Assembly (NCBI GenBank): GCA_021324675.1
Contig: JAJPIR010000130.1
Span: 1 to 36,022, forward strand
DNA from: Actinomycetota bacterium
GTDB taxonomy: Bacteria > Actinomycetota > Actinomycetes > Mycobacteriales > Pseudonocardiaceae
Direction: 5' to 3'
Length of the DNA: 36,022 nucleotides
A program made the translations under genes and the position numbers. Within the stretch, counting starts at the first letter, position 1. The number at the start of each line of letters is the position of its first letter. Shown piece after piece: positions 27,094-34,867 of the stretch. A model generated the notes under the pieces. The model did no database searches, had not been told where the DNA came from, and saw nothing but the letters and a program-made list of their open reading frames with translations.

Positions 27094-27755
27094 TGGAACA
27101 CTCCCTCGCGCAGCGCGGCGGCGACCGCGCCGGACCGGTCCGCGACGTCAAGCTTGCGGTAGATGCCGCGGGCGTGTGTCTTGACGGTTTCCTCGCTGAC
27201 GGTGAGCCGGCCGGCGATGGCACGGTTGGACAGCCCGGCCACCATCAGGCCGAGCACCTCGCTCTCCCGCTGGGTCAGGCCGAGCCGAGCGCCCGGCCAG
27301 AACTCGTCGCCGCGCAGGTGCGCCACCGACATCGCGACCTTGGCGGCGAGGCTGGGATCGATGAGTACTTCACCCTGGTGGATCCGCTGCAGATGATCCA
27401 CCAGCTCCGCGCCGCGGACCCGCTTGAGCAGGAACCCGGACGCGCCCAGGCGCAGCGCCTGGTAGAGGTACTGCTCGTCGTCGTAGACGGTCAGGAACAC
27501 GACCTTGCAGGCTGGTTGCCGCTTGCGGATTTCCGCGCAGAGGTCAAGCCCGCTGGAGCCACGGAGCCGCACGTCGAGCAGGATGATATCCGGCTCCAGC
27601 AGGGTGATGGCTTTCAGTGCGAGGTCTGGTTCGGTGGCCTCTGCCAGGATCTGGACCTGTTCGGAGTAGGCGGCCAGCATCGCACGCAGGCCATCGAGCA
27701 CCATCTGGTGGTCATCGACGATGACGACCCGAACCGGGCCCGTTGCCCTGCTCAT
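27090..27755 (-). CDS. NarL-family response regulator
   Basis: A 221-residue regulator partnered with the GAF kinase. The receiver domain has the acidic pair D14-D15, phosphoacceptor D61 in IILLDVRLRG, T89 in FLTVYD and K111 in FLLKRV, all intact. The LuxR-type DNA-binding domain is LTQRESEVLGLMVAGLSNRA followed by VSEETVKTHARGIYRKLDV. It is transcribed ahead of the kinase. Nearby targets could include the lipoprotein genes or the TetR gene, but no operator was identified. Confidence 0.94.
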   Translation of the reverse strand: MSRATGPVRVVIVDDHQMVLDGLRAMLAAYSEQVQILAEATEPDLALKAITLLEPDIILLDVRLRGSSGLDLCAEIRKRQPACKVVFLTVYDDEQYLYQALRLGASGFLLKRVRGAELVDHLQRIHQGEVLIDPSLAAKVAMSVAHLRGDEFWPGARLGLTQRESEVLGLMVAGLSNRAIAGRLTVSEETVKTHARGIYRKLDVADRSGAVAAALREGVFQ

Positions 27756-28191
27756 GGAAGTAGCCTACGCACCTGAGCCGGCGGCGAGGGAAGCAGCGCC
27801 GAGCCTGGACCCACGAGGGCGATACCCGGGGTGCGGTCGTGCAGCAACGACCGATCCAGCTGCACCGCGGTAAGGAGGCTGAACAGCAACAGGCCGAGCT
27901 GACCCAGCAGGCCGATCACTTCCCGGGCGGGCGCAGGAAACAGGCACGCGGTGGGGCTGATCAGCATTCCCGGCTGGACGGGCAATGCAGGAATGCCGGG
28001 GCTGCAAAATGCGGCCAGAGAGCGGGACCCAGCAGGGTCGGTCCTAGCAGCACGCCAGCGATGATTTCGCCGACTACTCGCGGCTGACCGATCCTCGTGA
28101 ACAGGAGGCCGACCAGCTGGGTCACCGCCAGGGTGATCGTGAGATCGAACAGGACGAAACTGGCCAATGCCTGAGCCGGCAGTGCGGGCAC
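27752..28191 (-). pseudogene. Broken Na+/H+ antiporter (CPA2/KefB-like), N-terminal remnant
   Basis: The first frame (28191 to 27961) encodes a normal antiporter N terminus, including TQLVGLLFTRIGQPRVVGEI and IAGVLLGPTLLGPALWP, then stops. The second frame (about 27985 to 27752) continues the family with EVIGLLGQLGLLLFSLLTAV, QLDRSLL and TPGIALVGPG. It stops about 300 residues short of a full transporter. One frameshift near 27960-27985 plus loss of the 3' end explains both pieces. The remainder was probably deleted; the response regulator gene now abuts the break. Confidence 0.78.
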
Positions 28192-28239
28192 GTCGTTAGT
28201 GTCGTTTTCTCAGTGAGCACGTGGGTACCCCTAGTAGCC

Positions 28240-28267
28240 TTGGATGGGGCCCGCCCGTTGATACACT
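28240..28267 (+). promoter_or_regulatory. Promoter of the TetR gene
   Basis: TTGGAT (28240-28245), 16-base spacer, TACACT (28262-28267), 31 bases before the GTG at 28299. TTGA-TACACTAGG-TCAA overlaps the -10 and could be a repressor site. Confidence 0.5.
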
Positions 28268-28298
28268 AGGTCAATTTTTCTTTCACGATTGGTTGGTA

Positions 28299-28946
28299 GT
28301 GCGTCCGAAACCTCCACGTAAACCTGCCGAAGAAGCAGTGGAATCCGCCGACGTTGTCGCTGTTGTCAGCGCCGACACGGAAAGCGGCCGCGAGCGAGTC
28401 ATGCGGGCGGCGTATGACCTATTCAGCCGGCTTGGCACCCGCACCGTCGGGGTCGACGCGGTGATCGGCGAGGCCGGCGTGGCCAAGATGACGCTGTACC
28501 GCAACTTCGCCTCCAAAGATGACCTGATCTTGGCCTTCCTGGAGCGCCGGGAGACGCAGTGGACCCATGGTTGGGTGCGGGCCGAATCCCAGCGCCGTGG
28601 TGACACGCCGGCCCGGCGCCTGCTGGCCATCTTCGAGCTGTTCGGTGAGTGGTTCGCCCGGTCGGATTTCGAAGGTTGTTCCTTCATCACCACGCTGCTC
28701 GAAGTGACCACCCGGGACAGCGCGGTGCGGCAGGCCTGTGTCAGGCACCTGGCCAACATTCGCAGCTACCTGTGCGAGCTCGCGACCGAAGCGGGCGTGG
28801 CGGATCCCGATGCGTTCGCCCGCCAGTGGCACATCCTGATGAAAGGATCCATCGTCGCCGCGGCTGAGGGCGACACCCAGGCTGCAGCACGCGCTCGGGA
28901 ACTCGGCCTGCTACTGCTCAAAGAGCACGGAATCGCCCCTGATTAA
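28299..28946 (+). CDS. TetR-family transcriptional regulator
   Basis: A 215-residue regulator. After a 25-residue acidic, flexible N terminus comes the TetR helix-turn-helix: RVMRAAYDLFSRLGTRTVGV and GEAGVAKMTLYRNFASKDDL. The ligand-binding half has FGEWFARSDFEGCSFITTLL and a helical C terminus ending LKEHGIAPD. GTG 28299 places the protein after a good promoter; an in-frame ATG at 28221 lies upstream of that promoter and is unlikely. It is divergent from the antiporter remnant, which may once have been its target. The inducer is unknown. Confidence 0.9.
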   Translation: MRPKPPRKPAEEAVESADVVAVVSADTESGRERVMRAAYDLFSRLGTRTVGVDAVIGEAGVAKMTLYRNFASKDDLILAFLERRETQWTHGWVRAESQRRGDTPARRLLAIFELFGEWFARSDFEGCSFITTLLEVTTRDSAVRQACVRHLANIRSYLCELATEAGVADPDAFARQWHILMKGSIVAAAEGDTQAAARARELGLLLLKEHGIAPD

Positions 28947-29080
28947 CTAGTGCCGCCGCCCAACTCCACCACGTCGAAGTGGGCAGCTCTCCCGCCTTGC
29001 CGCTCATCCGGCATTGGAGCGCTGATTGCTGGTTTCAGCAGGCGGTCGGGGTGGACAATTCGGGGTCGGGAGGCGAAGCA

Positions 29081-30967
29081 GTGGACGCACAGCGAGCCCG
29101 GACGCTACTCGACGAGATTCGTGCCGGGCAGGTGGTGGTCTGCGACGGCGCGATGGGGACGATGCTGCACGCGGCCGGAGTCTCGCTGGACCGCTCGCTG
29201 CCAGAGCTCAATGTGTCGCGCCCGGCTCTGGTCCGGGACCTGCACGCAGCGTACGTCAACGCCGGCGCCCGGATCGTGCAGACCAACACGTTCGGCGCGA
29301 ACAGGTTACGGCTGGCCGGATCCGGGCTGGAGCACAACGTCTCTGAGATCAACATATCGGGTGCCCGGCTGGCTCGGGAGGCAGTTGCACGCGCCGGGCA
29401 TCCGGTACTGGTAGCGGGTTCAGTTGGGCCCGCGGTGAGCGCTCCGGCGGTGCGGCGGGTACCCGCCAGCGCCCGGGCGGGCAGCCTGCGAGAGCAGGTC
29501 GCGGCCTTGTGCGACTGGGTTGACCTGCTCATCCTGGAGACTTTTGGTGATCTGGAGTCGCTGATCCAGGCCGTCGAGGTGGCAAACTCGGAAAGCGACT
29601 TGCCGGTGGTGGCGCAGCTGACATTCGGTGATGATGGCCGGACCTTACGCGGTGAGGATGCCGCGCAGGTGGCCGGTGTGCTGTCTGACCTGCCGGTGAT
29701 CGCGTTGGGAGCGAATTGCACTGTCGGACCTGCGGTGTTGCTGGGCGTGGTGGCTGAGTTGGCCGGCAACACGCAGCTGCCGGTGTCTGTGCAGCCCAAC
29801 GCGGGAGTGCCCCAACGGCTGGGTGGTCAGGTGCGCTATGCGCGTAACGCGGCGTACTTCGGGGAGGCAGCGCAGCGGTTTGTCACCGCGGGGGCCACGT
29901 TGCTGGGTGGATGTTGCGGGACAACCCCCGCCCATGTGCGGGCGATCTGTCAGGCCGTGGCGGCCTCATCTCCTGTGGCGCGGCCGGTGACGGCGGCCTC
30001 TGCTGGAGCGCGTGCTGGTGGGCCAGTGGTCATCCGTGCGGTGCAGCAGCCCGAGCCAGCGTGGCCGTGGGAAGACGAACTGGTGGTGGCTGTGGGTTTG
30101 CAAGCGCCCAATGGGGCGCAGGTTGCGGAGTTCTTGGAGCAGGCAACGGCACTGCGCGCGACCGGTGCAGGGGTGTTGGCCATTTTGGACGCCGCGCCGC
30201 CGGCCGCCCGGATCAGCCCGGTGGGTGCGGCCGTGGTGGTGCGGGAACGGGTCGGCAGCGAGGTGTTGTTGCCAGTCGAGGCCGCCGATCGGAACTTGGC
30301 GGCGTTGCAAGCTGACCTGCTCGGCGCGCATGCGCTGGGTATCCGGATGGTGGTGTGCCGTACGGGCAGCCCGCGGGTGGCCGGTGACTACCCCCTCGAT
30401 CCCGGGGGAAGCCCCTGGGATGTCGACTCGGTCGGGCTGATCGCCATGCTCAGTGCGCTGAATGAGGGCATCGACTGGCGCGGGGTCGCCACCGCGGAAC
30501 GCACTCGGTTCGTCATCGGTGGCGCTGTGCACACCGCGGCTGGCGAGCTGGCTTCTGAACTGGACAAAGTCGAGGCCAAGCTCCGTGCGGGTGCGCATTT
30601 CCTGGTCACCGACGTGATCTATGACGTGGAGCAGGCGACGCGGGCACTGGGCATGCTGCGCGCCCGCGGGGTGACCCTGCCCGTACTGGCCACCCTCGCG
30701 CCGTTCGCGGATATCCGCACCCTGCAACGGCTGTCCTACGAGGTTCCGGAGGCCTCGATACCGCTGTCCGTGCTGGCTGGGACAGCCCGGTGGCAGCGGC
30801 GCCATCAAGAGGATCCGGAGCAGATCATCGAGTTCGCCATCGGCGCGGTGGAGAAGCTGCGGCACCTGATCTCTGGTGTTGTGGTGCACGTGCCCGGCGG
30901 GGTCAATGAGCAAGCCGGGCAACTGGTCAGCGCCCTGGCGCGACTGCGCCGTCCCGGGAGCCGCTGA
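29081..30967 (+). CDS. Homocysteine S-methyltransferase fused to degenerate MTHFR domain
   Basis: A 628-residue YitJ-type fusion. Residues about 10-290 are the homocysteine methyltransferase barrel with CDGAMGTMLHAAG and QTNTFGANRLRL. The zinc ligands are C213 (ALGANCTVGPA) and C278-C279 (LGGCCGTTPAH), so methyl transfer to homocysteine is plausible. Residues about 325-620 align with methylenetetrahydrofolate reductase (ADRNLAALQADLLGAHALGI, HFLVTDVIYDVEQATRA). However, the catalytic glutamate motif (VELEPP in YitJ) reads VGLQAP, with glycine at the Glu position. The start GTG 29081 has GGGAGG upstream; GTG 29051 is an alternative. It adds a second route to methionine beside the operon at 16-24 kb. 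Confidence 0.85.
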   Translation: MDAQRARTLLDEIRAGQVVVCDGAMGTMLHAAGVSLDRSLPELNVSRPALVRDLHAAYVNAGARIVQTNTFGANRLRLAGSGLEHNVSEINISGARLAREAVARAGHPVLVAGSVGPAVSAPAVRRVPASARAGSLREQVAALCDWVDLLILETFGDLESLIQAVEVANSESDLPVVAQLTFGDDGRTLRGEDAAQVAGVLSDLPVIALGANCTVGPAVLLGVVAELAGNTQLPVSVQPNAGVPQRLGGQVRYARNAAYFGEAAQRFVTAGATLLGGCCGTTPAHVRAICQAVAASSPVARPVTAASAGARAGGPVVIRAVQQPEPAWPWEDELVVAVGLQAPNGAQVAEFLEQATALRATGAGVLAILDAAPPAARISPVGAAVVVRERVGSEVLLPVEAADRNLAALQADLLGAHALGIRMVVCRTGSPRVAGDYPLDPGGSPWDVDSVGLIAMLSALNEGIDWRGVATAERTRFVIGGAVHTAAGELASELDKVEAKLRAGAHFLVTDVIYDVEQATRALGMLRARGVTLPVLATLAPFADIRTLQRLSYEVPEASIPLSVLAGTARWQRRHQEDPEQIIEFAIGAVEKLRHLISGVVVHVPGGVNEQAGQLVSALARLRRPGSR

Positions 30968-31125
30968 TGACCCGCCCGCAGATCTCTCAGCAGACCCCGG
31001 CACCCGGCAGCGATACCGCGCGCAGCTCGCTGTCCCGGCAGAACTCGATCTCCCTGGTGAGCCGAGCGCCGACGCTGCGGCGCACCTCACCCTGCGCAGT
31101 CTGGATGCAGACTGCTGTTTTTTGA
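30967..31125 (+). CDS. Small open frame ending inside repeat copy 3
   Basis: ATG 30967 overlaps the preceding stop (ATGA) and opens a 52-residue frame (MTRPQISQQTPAPGSDTARS at its start) with very high third-position GC up to the repeat. The stop TGA (31123-31125) lies in the loop of the nested palindrome. It may be the N-terminal remnant of a gene truncated by the repeat, or chance. No family was recognised. Confidence 0.3.
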   Translation: MTRPQISQQTPAPGSDTARSSLSRQNSISLVSRAPTLRRTSPCAVWMQTAVF

Positions 31126-31156
31126 GGCCCGAAAACAGCAGTCTGCATCCAGACTG
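31097..31156. repeat. Nested palindromic repeat, copy 3
   Basis: A 25-base perfect inverted repeat (31097-31121 with 31132-31156), 10-base loop. The inner hairpin of the left arm is followed by TGTTTTTT on the plus strand; that of the right arm gives TGTTTT on the minus strand. It sits between the convergent methyltransferase fusion gene and the small membrane protein gene. Confidence 0.95.
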
Positions 31157-31210
31157 GGAGGTGGGCTACTGTGCGGTGGGCTGGGGTTCAGCTTGTAGCA
31201 GCTGTTGCGC

Positions 31211-31474
31211 TCAGCGCTTGGATGACGCTGCTTTGTCCGGGCGCAGGGAGCCGATCACCAGCAGCAGGCCGACGATCAGCGCCAGTACTGCGAGCAACCA
31301 CCGGCCGTCGATGCTGGGGAGCCACGCCATGCCGCCGAGCAGGGTGGCAACTGCGATACCCAGCGCGGCCAGGCCGACGATCAGGGTGAGCAGGTCTGGC
31401 CCGCCTCGCTCGTCCAGCGCGCTGGTCTGGCCAGTTTCCTGGGGAGCAGGCATGGTCGGATCCGTTCCGGTCAT
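31211..31474 (-). CDS. Small membrane protein of the PspC operon
   Basis: An 87-residue protein with two transmembrane helices (about 28-50, LLTLIVGLAALGIAVATLLG, and 57-77, WLLAVLALIVGLLLVIGSL) and charged ends (RPDKAASSKR). Its ATG overlaps the stop of the PspC-domain gene by four bases (ATGA), so it is translationally coupled to it. It probably forms part of the same envelope-stress membrane unit. No catalytic motif is visible. Confidence 0.82.
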   Translation of the reverse strand: MTGTDPTMPAPQETGQTSALDERGGPDLLTLIVGLAALGIAVATLLGGMAWLPSIDGRWLLAVLALIVGLLLVIGSLRPDKAASSKR

Positions 31475-32685
31475 GATTCGCGATCCACTCGTACTTGGCC
31501 GATACCGGAATGCACATCCAGGATCAGCGTGCCGCCGCCGGGGCCGTCAGGTCCGTTGTCGGTGACGGTGACCTGGGACGGAGATCCCTCCGAGTCGCGG
31601 TGACCCAGGCAGTCGACGTCACCGATCTGGGTCTGGCAGCTGACCTGGGCGTCGACGTTCGATGGCAGGTAAATACGCGTCTGACCAATGCCCACCGCGA
31701 CGCTGGTCCGCACAACCTGACCAGTGGTCAGCTGCAAACCAGTCAGGTCCAGCTCGCCATTACCGAGTGTGACCGAGTAACGCGGCTGGACCTGCGCGGC
31801 GGTGGCTGGGTTCCAGTGGCTGGTGCCCACCTTGAAGCCCACGGACGGGGCTGCGCCCAGCACCCAGGTGAGCACGGCCAGTGGGATGGCGACCGCGATC
31901 AGCCCCCGGCCGCCTTGGAGGAATGCGCCGACCACCAGACCGAGTCCCACCACTCCTAGCAATATCGCGGCGATCTGGGCTGCCGACAATCCCGGCGCGA
32001 ACGCCAGTGCGATCCCGCCGACCAGCAGCGCGAGGCCGAGCGTGATGGGAGTGATTTTCCAGCGCGCACCCGGTGGCGAACCGGGAGGCTCGGGCTGCGC
32101 CGAAGGTTCCGGCAGGTCCCAGGCGAACGGTGCGACACCCAGCGGGTCCCACGCCGGCGGAGCGGGCCGCTCCGCGCTGTCAGTAGCTGGTGCGGTTGTA
32201 CCAGCTGAGATGGCCGCAGCGGGCGGCGTCTGGGGTTGCGGTTCTCCGGCCGACCGTGATCCGGGAATCTCCCCTAGCGTTCCCCGGGAGTGATGGAGCA
32301 AGAACAGGGCACCGAGTGCTACGGCGACACCGATGACGCCCGATGCGTGCCCGTCGAAGACCACCCCAGCGGCGGGAATCAACAACAGCACAAGCACGAT
32401 CGTGAGAAGCGCGGACATCGAGTTGCGTGCGCCTCTGACCACGCCTCCTGCACCAGAGGCTTGGTGGTCCAGCGGTAGCAGCAGCCAGCCCAGCAGGTAC
32501 AGCAGCACTCCTGCACCACCACAGACAGTGGCGACCACGAACGCTACCCGAACCAGCACCGGATCGACGGCGTAGCGTCGCGCGATCGCCGCCGCCACTC
32601 CGGCAATCTTGCGATCGCTGGACCGCCGGTGCGGTCTGGTGGCCCAGAAGTCCCGTGCGGTGTGTTCGAGGTTGATCTGACTCAC
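31471..32685 (-). CDS. PspC-domain membrane protein with LiaF-like C terminus
   Basis: A 404-residue protein. Residues about 18-75 are a PspC domain (SDRKIAGVAAAIARRYAVDP, VLVRVAFVVATVCGGAGVLL). Two further hydrophobic helices lie around 90-130, then a Pro-rich linker, then three more helices around 210-285. The C-terminal 110 residues form a beta-rich domain like those of LiaF/DUF2154 proteins (NGELDLTGLQ, GIGQTRIYLPSNVDAQVSCQ), probably outside the membrane. Such proteins sense or damp envelope stress. GTG 32685 starts it; the gene diverges from the sensor kinase with 117 bases between. Confidence 0.88.
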   Translation of the reverse strand: MSQINLEHTARDFWATRPHRRSSDRKIAGVAAAIARRYAVDPVLVRVAFVVATVCGGAGVLLYLLGWLLLPLDHQASGAGGVVRGARNSMSALLTIVLVLLLIPAAGVVFDGHASGVIGVAVALGALFLLHHSRGTLGEIPGSRSAGEPQPQTPPAAAISAGTTAPATDSAERPAPPAWDPLGVAPFAWDLPEPSAQPEPPGSPPGARWKITPITLGLALLVGGIALAFAPGLSAAQIAAILLGVVGLGLVVGAFLQGGRGLIAVAIPLAVLTWVLGAAPSVGFKVGTSHWNPATAAQVQPRYSVTLGNGELDLTGLQLTTGQVVRTSVAVGIGQTRIYLPSNVDAQVSCQTQIGDVDCLGHRDSEGSPSQVTVTDNGPDGPGGGTLILDVHSGIGQVRVDRES

Positions 32686-32731
32686 GCCGACCAGCCTGAC
32701 CTTTCGCCAGTGGCCGCACCATCGGGGGTCA

Positions 32732-32774
32732 CCCTGATCCGTCCCCGGTCAGGGAATACCCAGGGCTACCCTGA
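32732..32774. promoter_or_regulatory. Operator-like inverted repeats in the divergent PspC/kinase promoter
   Basis: CCCTGA (32732-32737), TCAGGG (32749-32754), CAGGG-CTA-CCCTG (32761-32773) and the final CCCTGA (32769-32774) form alternating inverted half-sites in the 117-base divergent region. They are a plausible binding site for the NarL-type regulator encoded at 34119, controlling both directions. Confidence 0.5.
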
Positions 32775-32802
32775 TACCTCAAGTCCGGTTGCCCGTGTGA
32801 CC

Positions 32803-34116
32803 ATGACAGATGTGAGCAGACCGGCAGAGCAAGCGGCCGGGACCCGGCCGCTTCCGGGGCCGGCTCATGGGCCGGTGCCTGAGCAGGTTCCTGGACAGAT
32901 GCCTGGCCCGGCCAGGTTGTGCCGCCATCGATCCGACCGGGTCCTTGCCGGGGTGTCCAGCGGTATCGCCGAGCACCTCGGCGTGCCGGTGCTGTGGGTA
33001 CGGGTGATCTTCGTCGCGCTCGCCGGCGTGGGCGGCGCCGGGCTGATCGGATACGCGCTGCTGTGGGCGTTCCTGCCAGCCACCGACATCCGTCCCCGGC
33101 GACCCAGTACCGCACGTGACCGGCAGCAGGCGGTCGGTCTGGTGGTGCTGGGCGCGGGTCTGGCCCTGGCCGGGGCAGCGCTCGGCACTCCGTGGGCTGG
33201 ATGGCTGACCGGGCCGTTAGGCGTGGCCCTGATCGGCGCTGGTGTGGTGTGGCGGGAAGCCGACGCCAGCCAGCGGACCCGCTGGCGCAGCGGGGCGGGT
33301 ATCTTCCTCGGCGGGCGGATGGCCCTGCTCCGGGTGCTGGCCGGCATTGCTCTGGTCACCAGCGGCATCGCGGTATTCTTGGTCAACCAGGGCAACCTGG
33401 GCCAAGTCCGGTTCGCGCTACTCGCGGCCGCCGCGACGCTGGTCGGGGTGGCGGTGCTCACGGTCCCCTGGTGGTTGAGGCTGATGCATGCGTTGGGTGA
33501 GGAACGCCGGGCCCGGATCCGCACCGAAGAACGAGCCGAAATCGCCGCGCACCTGCATGACTCGGTGCTGCAGACACTGGCTTTGATCCAGCAGCAGTCT
33601 GATTCGGCGCGGGAGGTTCGCCGGCTGGCCCGCGGCCAGGAACGGGAGCTTCGCGCATGGCTGTATGGTCCGCAGGGTTACGGGCGGGCTAAGACCAACG
33701 GCGCCGCGTCGCCGCCGGCGTTCGCGGCGGCGTTGCACGCTGCTGCCGGTGAGGTGGAAGACACCTACGCGGTCAGCATGCAGGTCGTGGTGGTAGGTGA
33801 TTGCGCGCTGGACGAACCGCTGCTCGCGCTGGTGCAAGCCAGCCGGGAGGCGATGGTCAATGCGGCCAAACACGCCGGAGTCGCCGAGGTCAGCGTGTAT
33901 GCCGAGGTGGAGCCAGGCCAGGTCCATGTGTTCATCCGGGACCGGGGCGCCGGGTTCGACCCTGCGGCCGTCGCTGCCGACCGGCACGGGCTGGCGGACT
34001 CGATTCACGGCAGGATGCAGCGGCACGGGGGTACGGTGACGCTGCGTACCGCGCCCGGTGACGGTACCGAGGTTCAGCTGGCCATTGCTCGCCGCAAGGG
34101 CGGGGAGGAGACATAG
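32803..34116 (+). CDS. PspC-domain sensor histidine kinase
   Basis: A 437-residue membrane kinase. The N-terminal PspC domain (SDRVLAGVSSGIAEHLGVPV) is followed by several transmembrane helices (about 62-92, 110-150, 172-195, 203-222). The HisKA_3 helix has the phosphoacceptor in AEIAAHLHDSVLQTLALIQQ (H252). The ATPase domain has SREAMVNAAKHAGVAEVSVY, DRGAGFDP and HGLADSIHGRMQRHGG. ATG 32803 is chosen over the open frame from 32629 because the latter would run through the divergent promoter; GTG 32797 is an alternative. It pairs with the regulator two bases downstream and with the PspC membrane protein transcribed away from it. Confidence 0.93.
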   Translation: MTDVSRPAEQAAGTRPLPGPAHGPVPEQVPGQMPGPARLCRHRSDRVLAGVSSGIAEHLGVPVLWVRVIFVALAGVGGAGLIGYALLWAFLPATDIRPRRPSTARDRQQAVGLVVLGAGLALAGAALGTPWAGWLTGPLGVALIGAGVVWREADASQRTRWRSGAGIFLGGRMALLRVLAGIALVTSGIAVFLVNQGNLGQVRFALLAAAATLVGVAVLTVPWWLRLMHALGEERRARIRTEERAEIAAHLHDSVLQTLALIQQQSDSAREVRRLARGQERELRAWLYGPQGYGRAKTNGAASPPAFAAALHAAAGEVEDTYAVSMQVVVVGDCALDEPLLALVQASREAMVNAAKHAGVAEVSVYAEVEPGQVHVFIRDRGAGFDPAAVAADRHGLADSIHGRMQRHGGTVTLRTAPGDGTEVQLAIARRKGGEET

Positions 34117-34118
34117 CC

Positions 34119-34793
34119 GTGCCGCAGGCCATCCGGGTATTCCTGGTGGACGACCATGCGTTGTTCCGGACCGGGGTGAAAGCCGAATTGGACCGGGCCG
34201 GCAGTGCCGATCCGGACCTGGCACCGGTCGTCGTGGTCGGCGAGGCAGGTTCGGTCGCTGAGGCGGTCGCCGGTATCGCGCACCTGCGGCCTGATGTCGT
34301 GCTTCTCGACGTCCATATGCCTGAGGGAGGCGGGGCAGAGGTGCTACGTCGGGTCCGTCCCGAGCAGCCCGACGTGGTGTTCCTCGCGCTGTCGGTGTCT
34401 GACGCAGCCGAAGACGTGATCGCGGTGATCCGCGGCGGGGCCCGCGGCTACGTAACCAAGACAATCTCCGGGCGGGAGCTGGCCGACGCAGTGCGCCGGG
34501 TGCACGCAGGTGACCCCGTGTTCTCCCCGCGGTTGGCGGGGTTCGTCCTCGATGCCTTCGCCCAACACCCCGGGTCAGCGCCGGTCGGCGACCCGGAGCT
34601 GGACCTGCTCACCCCGCGCGAGCGTGACGTGCTGCGCCTGCTGGCCCGCGGCTACGCGTACAAGGAGATCGCCGCCGAGCTGTTCATCTCGATCAAGACG
34701 GTGGAGACGCACGTCTCCTCGGTCCTGCGTAAGACCCAACTATCCAACCGCTACGAACTGTCCCGCTGGGCCTCCGACCGCCGCCTCGTCTAA
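34119..34793 (+). CDS. NarL/LuxR-family response regulator
   Basis: A 224-residue regulator with intact receiver residues: acidic pair D11-D12, phosphoacceptor D64 in VVLLDVHMPEGG, and the lysine of GYVTKTISG. The LuxR-type helix-turn-helix is LTPRERDVLRLLARGYAYKE followed by LFISIKTVETHVSSVLRKTQ. GTG 34119 lies two bases after the kinase stop and follows GGGGAGGAG. It likely controls the divergent PspC genes through the repeats at 32732-32774. The 74 bases after it contain no clear terminator. Confidence 0.95.
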   Translation: MPQAIRVFLVDDHALFRTGVKAELDRAGSADPDLAPVVVVGEAGSVAEAVAGIAHLRPDVVLLDVHMPEGGGAEVLRRVRPEQPDVVFLALSVSDAAEDVIAVIRGGARGYVTKTISGRELADAVRRVHAGDPVFSPRLAGFVLDAFAQHPGSAPVGDPELDLLTPRERDVLRLLARGYAYKEIAAELFISIKTVETHVSSVLRKTQLSNRYELSRWASDRRLV

Positions 34794-34867
34794 CCCCTTC
34801 CCAACTTTTCTCTGACATGTCTGCCTGTCGGGGTGGCCACGATGTCGGAGATCAGCAGCTGCGCTCG

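Noticed and set aside
32629-32802. Longer N terminus for the PspC kinase
   Set aside because: It would overlap the start of the divergent PspC gene and the shared promoter and has no conserved residues.
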